NCBI GenBank assembly: GCA_030765065.1
Contig: CM060990.1
Location: forward strand, 8,989,501-9,053,500
DNA: 64,000 nt
Direction of reading: 5' to 3'
Origin: Deroplatys truncata
Taxonomy: Eukaryota > Arthropoda > Insecta > Mantodea > Mantidae
Part shown: piece after piece, positions 34,766 to 46,002 of the stretch
Numbering within the stretch: the first letter of the stretch is position 1
Layout of the letters: every line of letters starts with the position of its first letter
Made by a program: the position numbers and the translations under genes
The notes under the pieces: generated by a model
The model's database searches: none
What the model was told of the DNA's origin: nothing
Seen by the model: only the letters and a program-made list of their open reading frames with translations

Positions 34766-36642
34766 ACTAAAAAGAGCAAAGAAAACAAATCAAAACGGTA
34801 TTATCTCCATTATTACATTTAGCATAGTGCATCACCCAGTAGAGTAAGCCGTCATTTAAGAATTGCTGTAACAAAGTAACTGAATGTAATTGAAGTGTTC
34901 ACAACCTTTTATAATCGTTAAGAACAAAGCTCCCTTGCACTTAAGCGTTCATACTTCAATCGCTACATCTCTGATCTGTCTTTTATCCTCGTTCTGATCT
35001 CCTAAATTGGCTTCTATACCTTCCGTCTCTCGGAACATTCTAGGCGTATGACATTCAGTAAGCTCGTTCTCAAACCTACAAAGGAAACGGCGTTGCATGA
35101 TCTCCAGGAGCAATGTTGCCTTTAACATTGATGTTAAGCGGGAATGAAAGCAAATTGACGTTGTGTATATTAACGCTTTGTTCTGCTTGTGTTACCCTGT
35201 TATCTACTCTTGCCCTTTCGTACTGTATTTCATTTTGGGTCTCATATTTCAAAACAAACAGAAGTGTTGCTTTACATAGGAATTATAATAGTTGATTACA
35301 AATTCATTTTATGGCTAATTTGTGGAAGAAGTATCAAACAAATCCCAGCGAATAGTTTTCATTTTCTATTAATAGGAACGTTATGCTAAACCATTAGCTT
35401 GAGTTCCGTTTTGTTTTCAAACTAAAAGATTTCTAAAGGAGTTCCACTCCATATACACTTTGTTTTTCTATGAGGGTTTTTATATCCGCAAATGCCTAAC
35501 TTACTTTAGTAATAACAATCCACATTTACTTATTTCATTAATTTTAAACAGATATGCTTTAGCTTCAGTGTAACCATACACGTAACATTAGTTATTTAAC
35601 CAAAACAGTAATGTCTTAGTACAATTCGGGTGCTTCGTGTTTTTTTCTCTTGTTTTTGTTTTGTTTTGCTATTCCTTCTTGCATAGACAACAGTTATTGT
35701 ACAATTAACATTTTTAACATTTTCTAATTGTTTATCTTTTGGTTTTTCCTATGCGTTCGTTAATCGCGTTTCGTGATCAACAAACACTTTTGAAATGTGC
35801 TGCACTACCAACTAAGAGTGGTTAATAGCATATTGATTACCAAAATGTTAAGTATCTTGTACTTATTTTGCACTTATCTTGAATTTAAATTAAGTCGTTA
35901 TATTATTTTGGAACATTTTCTCACATAGGCAAAGTTCCGACGCGTATTTAAAGTCATATTTTGAACTAACACCTCGAAATTCTAGTAGAGCCTGTTTTAA
36001 AAGCGTTTTGGTTTTGAGAATGTTTGAATCTCTTTTAGTAATGTTTATAAATTTGGCTTCATTTGCGAGTAATTTTAGGTAAACTGATATGCATACAATA
36101 CCAAAATACTACTTTTACAGACGGCTCCAAATGTTTTCCGTGCCACGTGCTTGTAGCAGGGCGTCTTATGGGGAGGTTATACCAGGTGCCTTAGTTCATA
36201 CCTGCACCACAAGGTTAGAGGATGTAATAGTGCTAAAGAAAATATTATTCCAACACATTTTCCTTAGACTTGGCTCTAAGAAAGTAATAACTGTGAATTA
36301 AAAAACAGCAATAACATTACAGTACAGCGTCATAAGCAGTAAACAAACTAATTTTTTGGATTTAGAGGCATCATATCATTGTATAAGTAAGTATTAAAAC
36401 AAAATGTTAGGTTTTCAATATTCACTTATTTCTCTACCCATTATCAATTAACACGGTCTTTATTTATCATAATATCGTTATAAATTATATTTTTCCGTAC
36501 ACTTTACCTTAAACGTGACAACAATTTAGGCCAGAAATTATTTCAATTTACAGTCTAAGTTACACGTTTCCCTATTTGGTTGCATGCAAGATGCCGTAAC
36601 GACAAACAGTCGTTTATCTGTACCACAACTCTTCTTTTCACT
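34766..36642. other. No gene seen; AT-rich spacer
   Basis: No coding frames, transposon ends or tandem structure recognised. Confidence 0.5.
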
Positions 36643-37249
36643 GTCTCTATTACTTACCTGTAATAAGCAGGGAAAGTATTGCATTGCAATAAAAAATTCA
36701 ATCGCGAGACTCACATAAAATACACGTTTTGAGACCCTTGAATCCAAAGAAAGCATCTTTACTATCTCTACTATGCAGTTACAGTAAGTAGAGAAAGTAT
36801 TGTATTCCACCCAAAATATTCAACGTTATTCACTGAAAATACACGTTTTGAGACTCCCCGAATCCAAAGAAAGCATTTTACTTTCCCTACTACGTAGTTA
36901 GAATAGGTAGAGGAAGTATCGTATTCTACTCAAAAATTCAATAACGTGATTCACTGGAAATACAGTCTTTGAGACCCCCTGAATCCAAAGAAAGTAGGCT
37001 TACTTTCTCTACTTCGTAGTTACATTTAGTAGAGGAATGGACAACACACCTAAGACACCCTAAAATTCAATAACGTGATTCACTGGGAATACACTTTTTG
37101 ACACGCCCTGAATCCAAAGAAAACATTTTTACCTTCTCTACTACATAGTTACAGTAGATAAGTAGAGGAAGTGTTGTATTCCACACAAAAATTCAGTGTA
37201 ATTTCACTAGAATTCACGTTTGAGACTCCCTGAATCCAAAGAATGTATT
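36643..37249. repeat. Tandem array of about 120-bp units, five copies
   Basis: The phrase GAATCCAAAGAA recurs at 36740, 36860, 36981, 37110 and 37232, spacings of 120, 121, 129 and 122. Each is preceded by a TTTTGAGAC-like motif and followed by CTCTACTA..GTAGTTA and AGTAGAGGAAGTAT. Copies are diverged and carry small indels. A GTAAGT motif in reverse orientation near 36655 belongs to the repeat and is not taken as a splice site. Confidence 0.85.
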
Positions 37250-37266
37250 TTTAGAAAAAGGTCCAA

Positions 37267-37301
<35 letters not shown>

Positions 37302-37828
37302 ATCAGTGAACAGCATAACTCAAAAGCAAAAAGTTGGTTAAAAACCAAACTTAGTGTTTAGGTTCAACATTTTCCTAGAATGTGACACGAAAATGTTGAA
37401 GAAAATCTCCTCTCCAAACTATTCTTTACATTGGAATTTTTCGAAACTTTTTATTTTTTCAAAAATGGCTCTAACGATTTTGATTAAAATGCATATGCTT
37501 AAGCTATTTCCATAATAAATAAAATGTATATATTTAATTTTCTAGAAATGGTCTGTAAACTCGTCTTTATTGTGAATGACATTTGATAATTAGCTAACCG
37601 TAATAGTGAGAAAAAATCTTACTACACAACAAAGGTAGATCTTGTTAAAGCGCGAAATTGATGTCAAATAACATTTTATGGTGTTAACCTATTCTGAAAT
37701 ATTCATTGTATTAGTTTGATTTCCAAATACTTTACCTGCACTTCTCTCAATTGCAAATCGCTATTGTTTCTTTCTTTCTTTTTCGTGTCCATACAAAAAG
37801 AACATAATTTTCAAAGTATTATGTCTAT
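37250..37828 (+). repeat. Partial copy of a roughly 715-bp repeat unit
   Basis: This segment aligns with 38740-39270. Shared landmarks include CAGTGAACA(G/A)CATA, AAATGGCTC(T/C)AACGATTTTGAT, a fall in similarity and then AATCGCTATT / AAGTCGCTATT near the end. It contains a (TG)n run at 37269-37300 that the other copy lacks. The next part of the unit is displaced to 38590 by SINE insertions. Confidence 0.7.
37269..37300. repeat. (TG)n microsatellite
   Basis: 32 bases of uninterrupted TG repeat. Confidence 0.97.
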
Positions 37829-37829
37829 G

Positions 37830-38040
37830 GCTGGCCGGCCCTCGTAGTCGTGTTCGCTGGAGCGTATAGCTCCGGCGCTCAGCCAAGCTGAGGGTCGCGG
37901 TTTCATGACCCGCCATGGGCATGGGTTGTTTGTGTGTGCGTGTCTGTCTGCGTGTTGTGTGATTGCGGTAATAAGCGGTAACGAAAACAGTAGAAGAATC
38001 AGCAATCATAAACTGGGTAAAACAAGGGAACATTTAATAC
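37830..38040 (+). mobile_element. SINE-like element with tRNA-like head
   Basis: GGCCCTCGTAGTCGTGTTCG and, about 60 bases later, GGTCGCGGTTTCATGACCC have the spacing of A and B boxes. A TGTGTGTGCGTGTCTGTCTG stretch and an A-rich 3' region follow. It sits directly before another SINE and splits the 715-bp unit. No second copy was seen in the window. Confidence 0.5.
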
Positions 38041-38061
38041 TAATAAACAAACACAAAATAT

Positions 38062-38550
38062 AGCCCGCATTCCGGGGGTCGTGGGTTCGATTCCCGTGGC
38101 CGACTTTCCTGACCCATGTGTTTTTTGACGGTATTTCCCGGGTCGCCAGGCGAATGCTGCGAAGGATTTTCACATCCCCGGAATCTCCTGTCCCTCCATT
38201 GTCTTTCATCCGTTGGTCTCTTTTTGGGGTTGGAAGTGTCGGTGATGGTATTTCGGTGCAGCGTGGCAGGAGAAAAGAATACTCTTCGTGACTCCGTCCC
38301 TCGGATTCGGCTGGCTGCCGGTGGTATTGGAACTCCCTTGAGAGGCGTTGGACCCCGTCTGCACGAGGTGGGGTCTCCGGTCTGCCTATCCGTCTGCCGG
38401 AGAGTTCTATCTGGAAACTTAGGTACCCTGCCATTCCTGCGCCGTCACTCCTGGTTCCGGAACCTCGGTGTCTCCTCCCGGGGACGCCTCCTCGTGGGGC
38501 GTAGGCACAATATCCACTATGTGGATCAGTGCCGACTCTCCTCCGTGGCC
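38062..38550 (+). mobile_element. tRNA-derived SINE, family C2, 5'-truncated
   Basis: Begins inside the tRNA-like head (GCCCGCATTCCGGGGGTCG, B box GGGTTCGATTCCCG) and continues with GACTTTCCTGACCCATG and a GC-rich body matching 39895-40450. Examples are the GTGTCGGTGATGGTATTTCGG and GGTTCCGGAACCTCGG regions. The long open frames on both strands here are products of the GC-rich SINE body, not genes. Confidence 0.75.
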
Positions 38551-38589
38551 AATCCAATCCAAAGCTATCACATAGCAATCAGCTTTGAG

Positions 38590-39670
38590 GGGCTTGGCTA
38601 TTGCTTTAGCTTTATGTGTTCTGGTTATACCTACAACGAAATGTGTAAGGTTTATCTGTATTAACATGAAATAAATACAAGAATAAGCTTTGTAAGAATA
38701 GTTTTAGAAGAGTGAGTACAGAAAGTCAGTGAATGCAACACATATTTTATAGAAAAAGCTCCGTATGCCTGCGTGTCAGTGAACAACATAGCTCCAAAAA
38801 GAAAAGTCGGTCAAATACCAAACTTGATATTTAAGCTCAGCATCTTTAAAAGATGTGACATGAAGATTTTCAAGAAAACATGCCCCACCCCGAACAACCC
38901 TTTACAAGGAAAAAACTGTCAAAATTTGGTATTTTCTCAAAAATGGCTCCAACGATTTTGATTAAAATAATCTCTGTTTAAGATATTTTCATGACAAACG
39001 AAATATATATTTTGAATTTTCTGAGAAGAAGCCCACAAATCTTCGTCATTCCAAACGACTTTTGTATAACTGGTAAACTGTAAAATATGGACAAAGCTCT
39101 ACTTCACAAGAAATGCGGACCCCTTTAAAGTACACAGTTTGTCATACATATATTTTCTGAAATTAACTATTTCCCAGATATTTTTTGTTATTGGTTTGAA
39201 TACCTTTTATAACTGGGAAGTCGCTATTCATTTTGTTTTTGTCGCGGTCATACAAACAGTATGGCGTTTGAAAGCTTAACGTTGTGACATGCTTTTTTAA
39301 AAAGTGACTATCGCTTTATCTACGTATCCCACCACGAAACGTGTAAATGTGAACTACTTCCTTTAACCGGGCAGGCCATTACGGACGGTGAAGGAACCAA
39401 ATACTCAAATGTGACCGTGGTCCCTAGAGCTTATAGTTGCGTACATTTGCCTTCTCAGGGTACGGGAAATAAACTTTATCCAGGTAACTCACTCTAACCG
39501 AGATTCGAACTCTGGACCTCTTGAATACGAGGCAGGCCCCGCACCATAGAGATGGGTTAAATGTGAATTGAAAGTTTATCTGGATTATCAAGAGTTAGAT
39601 AGAAAAATAAGGATTAGTAAAAATAATTTGTAGAATGGTGAGAAGAGAAAGTTGCGTGAATGCAACACAT
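38590..39670 (+). repeat. One and a half copies of a 715-bp tandem unit
   Basis: The block at 38590-38740 (GGCTATTGCTTTAGC, CGAAATGTGTAAGGTTTATC, GTGAATGCAACACAT) recurs at about 39305-39670 in the same order, where a SINE at 39354-39557 has split it. Between them lies the body related to 37250-37828. This is consistent with an ancestral head-to-tail repeat later invaded by SINEs. Confidence 0.65.
39354..39557 (-). mobile_element. tRNA-derived SINE, family D, with target duplication
   Basis: Read on the minus strand it has TGCGGGGCCTGCCTCG, the B box GAGTTCGAATCTCGG and GTGAGTTACCTGGATAAAG, matching 34532-34765. Ten-base direct repeats TAAATGTGAA (39344-39353 and 39558-39567) flank it. The uninterrupted sequence is visible in the paralogous block at 38636, confirming insertion. 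Confidence 0.85.
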
Positions 39671-39894
39671 TAGATTTTTCTCGTGGTAATGCCAAGAGTG
39701 TAGAATTTCAAAGGCACCACATAAAATGTTGACTATCGTTTCAGCTGTGTTCTTCTTTGTCATGACAGTTTATCTCAAATAACAAGAACTGACTAGTTCT
39801 TCTTTCACACAAGCCTGTGTAGGACAAGTTTGCAAAGGTAGAATCAGACTATAAAAGTTCGGGATTTGAAATACGGATCTTCCAGGTTCCATCC

Positions 39895-40450
39895 AGGTGG
39901 CGGCGCGGTAACCCCTGCGACTTGCATTCGGGAGGTCCCTGGTTCCCTTCCCCGCGACCGCCCACTCTGACCCATGGGATTTTTTGGCGGTTTCCCCGGG
40001 TTGTCAGCCGAATGATGGAGTGGTTTATCTCAGCCCCCGAATTTCCTGTCCCTACCTATTGTTCCATTACTCATTTCATTCATCCTTAACCCCGTTAGGT
40101 CTGTTTCATGGATGGAAGTTTCGGCGATGGTGTTCCGGTGCGGCGTGGCGAGGGAAAAGGATCCTTTCTGTGGAACCGTATCTATAGCTCGGCTTTCGGG
40201 TGGTTGCCGGGGCGTACAGTCCGCCCCTTGAGGTCGTAGGACCCTTTGTGTGGGGCGAGGTCTCCGGTTTGCCTGCCCGACTGTTGGGGCTTCTCAATCT
40301 GGAAACTGTAGGGACCCTGTCATTGCTCTTCCGACACTTCTGGTTCGGCCGCCCGGTGTCTCTCACCACGACCCTCCCTCCCGGGGTCGCCCCTTGTGGG
40401 GCAAAGGCGCATTATCCTCATTCACTGGATCTGTGACGAGTCCCCTCCGT
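39895..40450 (+). mobile_element. tRNA-derived SINE, family C2, near full length
   Basis: The head GTGGCGGCGCGGTAACC serves as A-box region, and CCCTGGTTCCCTTCCC is a worn B box. The body has CGACCGCCCACTCTGACCC, the run TTTTGGCGGTTTCCCCGGG and later GC-rich blocks shared with 38062-38550. CpG content is high compared with the neighbours. Overlapping open frames on both strands are incidental. Confidence 0.78.
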
Positions 40451-41186
40451 TATATATTGCGTTGCATTCTAGACCAGGGAATAGAAGCGCTTTAACAATT
40501 CAGAACCTGAATCATAATACAAAGTATCTAAGTATAACATCGTATGTTATTTTCAAACCTTTACTCTCCCATTTTCAGATTTTTAAGTTGAAAGCAATTG
40601 AATTTTCAGAATAGAGTGCTTTCAAACCAGCAACCGTTTTGCATTAACACTTTCGTGTCACTATTTTGAAATGTAATGTAAACAGAATAAAACAACTATG
40701 TATATAGAAACTGCATATTTTGCGCTAAACGTTGTTTCCTCGTATCTATTAACATTTTCTCCTTTTAGATACAATAGCTGATTTTACTCTATGTCCACTA
40801 TACTGTTAGCACGGTTTTCCTCCCTTTGTCTTGTGAGTGTGACTAAGGGGGCATTATGCTTCAAATAAAACGATCTATATTGGTTTTTCAGTAACAAACG
40901 CAACACATATCTAATTTTGAAGAAAATTGAATTTTGCACTTAACTGTACTCAAATTGTTTCAACAGTTTGATGCTAATATTACTTTTCCATCCGTATTTT
41001 TAAAACGTTACGTAAATATTATGAGAATTGAATGTGCCAATTGTATCGAACTACACACCTAGCCATAAACCTTGTGATCAATCTCTATGAAGATTAAAAA
41101 GCAAAACAAACTTGTATTCAAGATAATAAATACCCTCTGCAGTCGGATTTCGCGTAAAGCAATCAATTGCGTGGTAATTATGCAGC
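40451..41186. other. No gene seen; AT-rich spacer
   Basis: No coding, repeat or transposon signal recognised. Confidence 0.5.

Positions 41187-41233
<47 letters not shown>
41187..41233. repeat. (ATT)n microsatellite
   Basis: 47 bases of uninterrupted ATT repeat. Poly-Leu and poly-Asn frames over it are by-products. Confidence 0.98.
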
Positions 41234-43150
41234 GCAACAAACGTTAAAAACAAGATATACATTATGTGAACCTTGTTTAACAGGAAAATTATTGAATAAT
41301 GCATCTTAAACTTCTGTAGCACCTTAATAAATAGTGCAATATTTGCTTTTTAAACAACATATTTTGTAAAGAAATTTTGGATTTATTTCGTTTGGATAGA
41401 TCTAGTAAAGAGAAAAGTATTTAGTTTCGTCTTCTTTCCTCTTAAAGTCAGGTCAGTGAATTATAGGAGCATACACAACAGTAGAGTGACCTTTGAGACG
41501 ATACCGGCACTTACTGTTGACTATAGCCAGGCATGACTAGTCGATAAGACATTACTTCCCCTCTTTCTCTATTCCCCCTGGTCCACCTGAAAGTATTTGG
41601 AGCCTTCTGTAATACTGCATAGTACGTTACTCAAAATATTTAATTTATTTTTGTACAGATTGCCCAACAATTATAAAGTACCAGGATAAATAAACATTTG
41701 GGACGCTTGTAAAGTATTAGTTTTTATTCCGAGTTGAGTAGTGAATTAATGCTAGTATCCCGCTGCATGGTACATTACCTCAATGTAATCTGTATTATGC
41801 TTATAAAATTTGGAGTTGGAAATCGACAGTTTTATAATAATGGTTCGTAGTTATAATATATTGCTTACAATTATTGTTGTTCTAGTTCCTTTTAACAATA
41901 AGCCCTCAAATTAAAAGCAAATCAGGAACCAGATTGGAGAGTAAGTAGAAAAGCATCACTGTAGAAGAATATTGCGGCTCTACCATTTTATATACTGGAA
42001 AACTTTGTTTTCTCTTGTGTACGTAGGGAATCCCTAAGTTTCAGTTTAACTGTTCTCAGAACGGGATCATGTTTAAGCAACATCCTGAGTATTATGCTGC
42101 TGGTTTAGCTCAACTTGAAATAAATTCCAGCACACTTAAAGATTCTATTGATAAAACTTGGAAATCAGTAACAGTAAAATTATGGTTTGGTAAGGAAATT
42201 ATGAGAGATAATTTCTAGCAAGTCGAAGTGTCGTTAATAGATATTTAAGGAAAAGGAGAAAAGTGCATGATAACATTATGAACTCTGAATATTCAAGAAT
42301 GCCAACAAGTGATTCCAAACTTCACTGAAAAAATGTTGAAAATTTCGCTGCGGGAAATGGGCACGGGTATCTCACGAGTAACGTGACCTTTTCGAAAGGA
42401 ATTCAATTGAGTTGTAAACCAATTTGTAGAGAGAAGACGGAGGCTTCTTCGTGTTCAGCGCAAAGTGGCAGGCAGCTACATTGTTGTCATTAGAAACGTG
42501 AAGCGGTTGACAATGGTCTTTGTTGCGGATCTTAAAGGAAGGGGGAAGCAATTTGCCAGAAGGAAGTGTCACTTTGGCCTTGCTGCCATCTTCACCCTAT
42601 ACTTGAGCAAAGACAACTGTTGTGCTTTTCCTCCTGGTACTGAAAAAGGACGATCTGCCTGCTTCTTCGTTATTAAGCTGCGCGTCATCTCATCTTAACT
42701 GCAGACTAAATTCTTGCCCCAAACATGTTAAACTTGGGTAATTAGCAGCACTGGAGATCATGTTTTGCATATAAGCAGCCTCATATTTGGAGCATGAGAA
42801 ACAACGAGATTATACCCAAAACCTATAAAAATCTAATCATCCAGGAATTACTTTTAACACAACAATACAAATTCACCAGAATTTGTCAGTAACACATCAA
42901 TAGAAATCACGCGTAGTTCTCCGAATTTAGAAATGTATGCACATTAAATCTGATGCTGCTTCCTTTCACCCTTTTTGGTTTTGAATATTCCTAGAAAAAT
43001 ACTCAGGATCTAGAAAAATCATAGTAAAATAATAATTTATGTGATACGACAAAAAAACCTGTTTCAGTGCAGCTTATCTGAAACTATACCTGGGCCATGT
43101 ATACATACACCACCTGGATAACCTAAATAATGAGTATATCTAAAATACAC
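41234..43150. other. Spacer with one possible decayed coding fragment
   Basis: AT-rich apart from a GC-richer stretch at 42400-42690, described separately. No transposon ends were recognised. Confidence 0.45.
42372..42690 (-). pseudogene. Possible remnant of a filamin-type repeat or other host exon
   Basis: On the minus strand one frame reads GEDGSKAKVTLPSGKLLPPSF followed by KIRNKDHCQPLHVSNDNN. The pattern PSGK, then about six residues, then I-x-NKD resembles the middle of a filamin/TRIM71-type immunoglobulin-like repeat (usually PSG..P..I.DNKDGTY). An in-frame TAG lies just upstream, and no splice acceptor was found. Base composition here is less AT-biased than its neighbours, which fits an old exon or retrocopy. 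The resemblance is short and could be coincidence. Confidence 0.2.
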
Positions 43151-43163
43151 TATTAGAGGGCAG

Positions 43164-43220
43164 TTAAAGTACGTTCTCGGGCGGCCGTGACATGTGCAGC
43201 CGCCGAGAAACAAAACTCCG
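43164..43220. other. GC-rich imperfect hairpin
   Basis: GTTCTCGGGCGGC and, 13 bases later, GCCGCCGAGAAAC are inverted copies with one unpaired G and one mismatch, giving a 12-bp stem. It stands in a small CpG-rich island within AT-rich DNA. It could be a structured RNA, a transposon end or chance. Confidence 0.35.
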
Positions 43221-43270
43221 CGGGCGAGATAGTTTTTGCGTGAAAGCTCTGTATATACATATTTGCACAC

Positions 43271-46002
43271 TTAAACTTCACAGCACTTCAACCGTGAATA
43301 TCCAGTATATCCGATAAAATTCTATCCATTAGGTGAAATTAAACGTAGGTGATTAAAGTATAAGCTAAGCTTGGAACAATCGAATTGATTTAATGAAATT
43401 TGTTTGTACCTTGCACTATAGGTATGCTTCTCATTATTTAACGTATCGTTTAAGCTACACTCTACTTGAATTGCAACAGATCCTTTATTATCATCTTTGA
43501 AATAACTTCTGATGATACCTACATTCCCTTTTTCTGAAGTTTTCACACTTCGTCGTCTCGCGTTCTGATGCTGATCAGGGATATCGAGGTGCGAATGAGA
43601 GTGAGCAACGGGTTATGTGTATTCAGGGTTCGCATGACATCTCTTCTTGGTGTACTCCAGGATGTTGGTGCTTCCTGGACCTGAGGCCGGCTGCTCAAGT
43701 TGAATGAATGCACAAGATGTGCATTACACTACTTTTATTATTATCATTATTAAAGTTCTACGGGTCGAAGACTGCCGACTCCTGGCTAGCCCTGGGCTTT
43801 GTCCCGGGTAGACCTTTGCACTTAACTATCAATCATAATAATTAACCGTTGTTACATTCGCCACCGCGTAAAAGTGATGGGTGACCTGATTGGTTGCCTG
43901 AAGTCGTAATACGTTTTCTCGTCGCAATAACCGGGATCCTTCCGCGACAGAGTTTACCAAATCAGACTTGTTAATTCACCGCGATATCCGTGAGCTACAT
44001 AACGAAACGAATTTAAATATTAAGGTTTGTTTGCTCGCGAGTAGGACGCCACATACTTGGCCATATTCAATGTTGTATGTCGGCCGGAATGGAAATTTTC
44101 AGAGTTCGCGGTTCGCTATTGTCGCGTGGCGTTTTGACTCACGTAGATGTACTTGCAGAGTGAATTGTCCAAGAAAAACTCATTTCAGCCATGACGCCCA
44201 ATTTCCCCTTGTTTTGTCTATCCTCGAAGTATTCTAGTCACGTGACATTTTCTGTCATTTTATGCCCTTTTCACAATTATAAACTTTATTCTGTTTGGTT
44301 AGCTGATATTTAGTTGTTCGCCTACCAATAGTTGAATTTCTCACCCTAGGTGTATGAGATTGAAAATAAAGCATGTAGGCTGCGTGGTTGAGCTAAGTCT
44401 AGGAAGTATTGTTTACCTCACTCTCAACTCTACACAAATCATCGCCAAATTGGCTTTAGACTAGATTTTCTATTGTATTCCTCCTATAGGAATATATTCT
44501 TTCCATTGTGTGCTTTTTGGCCTGCCCTAAATTTCGCTACGTTCACAGAAATACTAAACGACCTATGTCGTTCTATATTATTAATGTAATAGTTAAATAT
44601 TTATTATATATATACAAATTTGTCAAACATACTTTTATTGCAGCATACGGAGAAACTTGTATAACCCCATCGGCTTATTTAGATTCTATTTTTATTGTGT
44701 ATTTAACCATTTCGAAAAAGCAAACTTTATTTATAATTTCTTTATAGAAATAACTAACTCCAATCACTAACGTTTCCCTGATTATTTTGACGTGCCAAAA
44801 CAGAAATTTATTTTCGGATATTGGTAGCACTGAGAGCAAGGAAAACCAAATAGTTGGTATAATATTAAACATGACTTCTAACATTACGCTTTATTTTCGG
44901 ATTAGAAGACACTTCTCTATTGATTAACAAATGCTGTTTCACCCATTTCAGAGCTGTACACGAGAATAGCGACATATTTTCCCCTATGAAATGGAATTTC
45001 TCACATAAAGCACGAAAAGAAACCAGAGATTTGGTAAAAAGCGACGAAATTAGCTAAAGTGGATAAGTAAGATGCTCCAAAAACTTCCACATAACTACAT
45101 AATAAGGAAACGATCCATTATGCTCATATTCTTAACGGAAACAAATTTCCTCTGTGTTTTGTGCATACTTCCAGAAAGAATCATCAGAGAACTATTACAT
45201 TGGATTTTTCATCGCATTTTCATATAAAATAACACAACAATCTAATTATTTTATTTATTCAGTACTTTTGCTGTTTATCGCTGAGGATTTGGGCATGTAA
45301 GGGGTGGGGTTTAATGTTAATCAGCTTTATCATGTATGTAACCAAAACAAAAATAAAAACATAAGTTTCGAATTATATACCAACAGTAACAAGTGCAAAA
45401 TTCTTATTTACAAGAGAACTTAGTGACACATATGATCAAACAAATCGCATATAAACTAACAAACAAATTTCTCAGCGTAATTTACCAAGCATTTTAATTG
45501 TTTTTTTTGTCGAAATAGATTTTGCGGAATAGCAAACTCTCACAAAAAAGAAACAAAACCAAAAAACAAACAAACAAATTTGGCTAATTAATTTAAATGA
45601 ACCTCTAAGCTTTCACAAGAAATGTCCGATGTAATTTCCAACATATTTTTGATGACCTGTTCCTGTTAATCTGAGAATGACTAAAGGTAGTTGCACTGCG
45701 GATATTTGGCAGCATTGCGGCCTACGGTGAGGATACCCGTGTTCAAGTTAGCTACCCTCTTAATGTTGTCTTATTTTTTGATTTTGAACAATCCGAAACG
45801 GGGTTCAGTTAATCTTAAAGGCTAGTATACTCAATAGAGGAGCTGTAATGAAAACGAAGCAGAATATAACTCAACACCGTTCTACAAAAGTGCCCTGCAA
45901 GTATACCACCATGTGTTCATGGAGTTACACAATATAGCGGTTATAGGGTACACATTTCTCCATGCAAAACATCGAATCAGAAAAACACAAGCAACATATT
46001 AC
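43271..46002. other. No gene recognised; AT-rich spacer with a GC-richer middle
   Basis: 43540-44260 is less AT-rich and may be an old element fragment (GCCCTGGGCTTTGTCCCGGG at 43789 is an eye-catching partial palindrome). I found no long terminal repeats, inverted ends or protein motifs there. A weak tRNA-like patch occurs near 45705-45775. Confidence 0.4.

Noticed and set aside
36650..36662. Minus-strand splice donor CAGGTAAGT
   Set aside because: Lies within the 120-bp tandem repeat and is not preserved in the other copies.
38006..38664. 190- and 182-codon open frames on opposite strands
   Set aside because: They lie on the GC-rich body of a SINE, have no domain and overlap each other.
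40106..40495. Several overlapping open frames
   Set aside because: Same reason: body of SINE family C2.
43680..44260. Solo long terminal repeat
   Set aside because: GC-richer composition suggested an element, but no TG...CA ends with a target duplication could be found.
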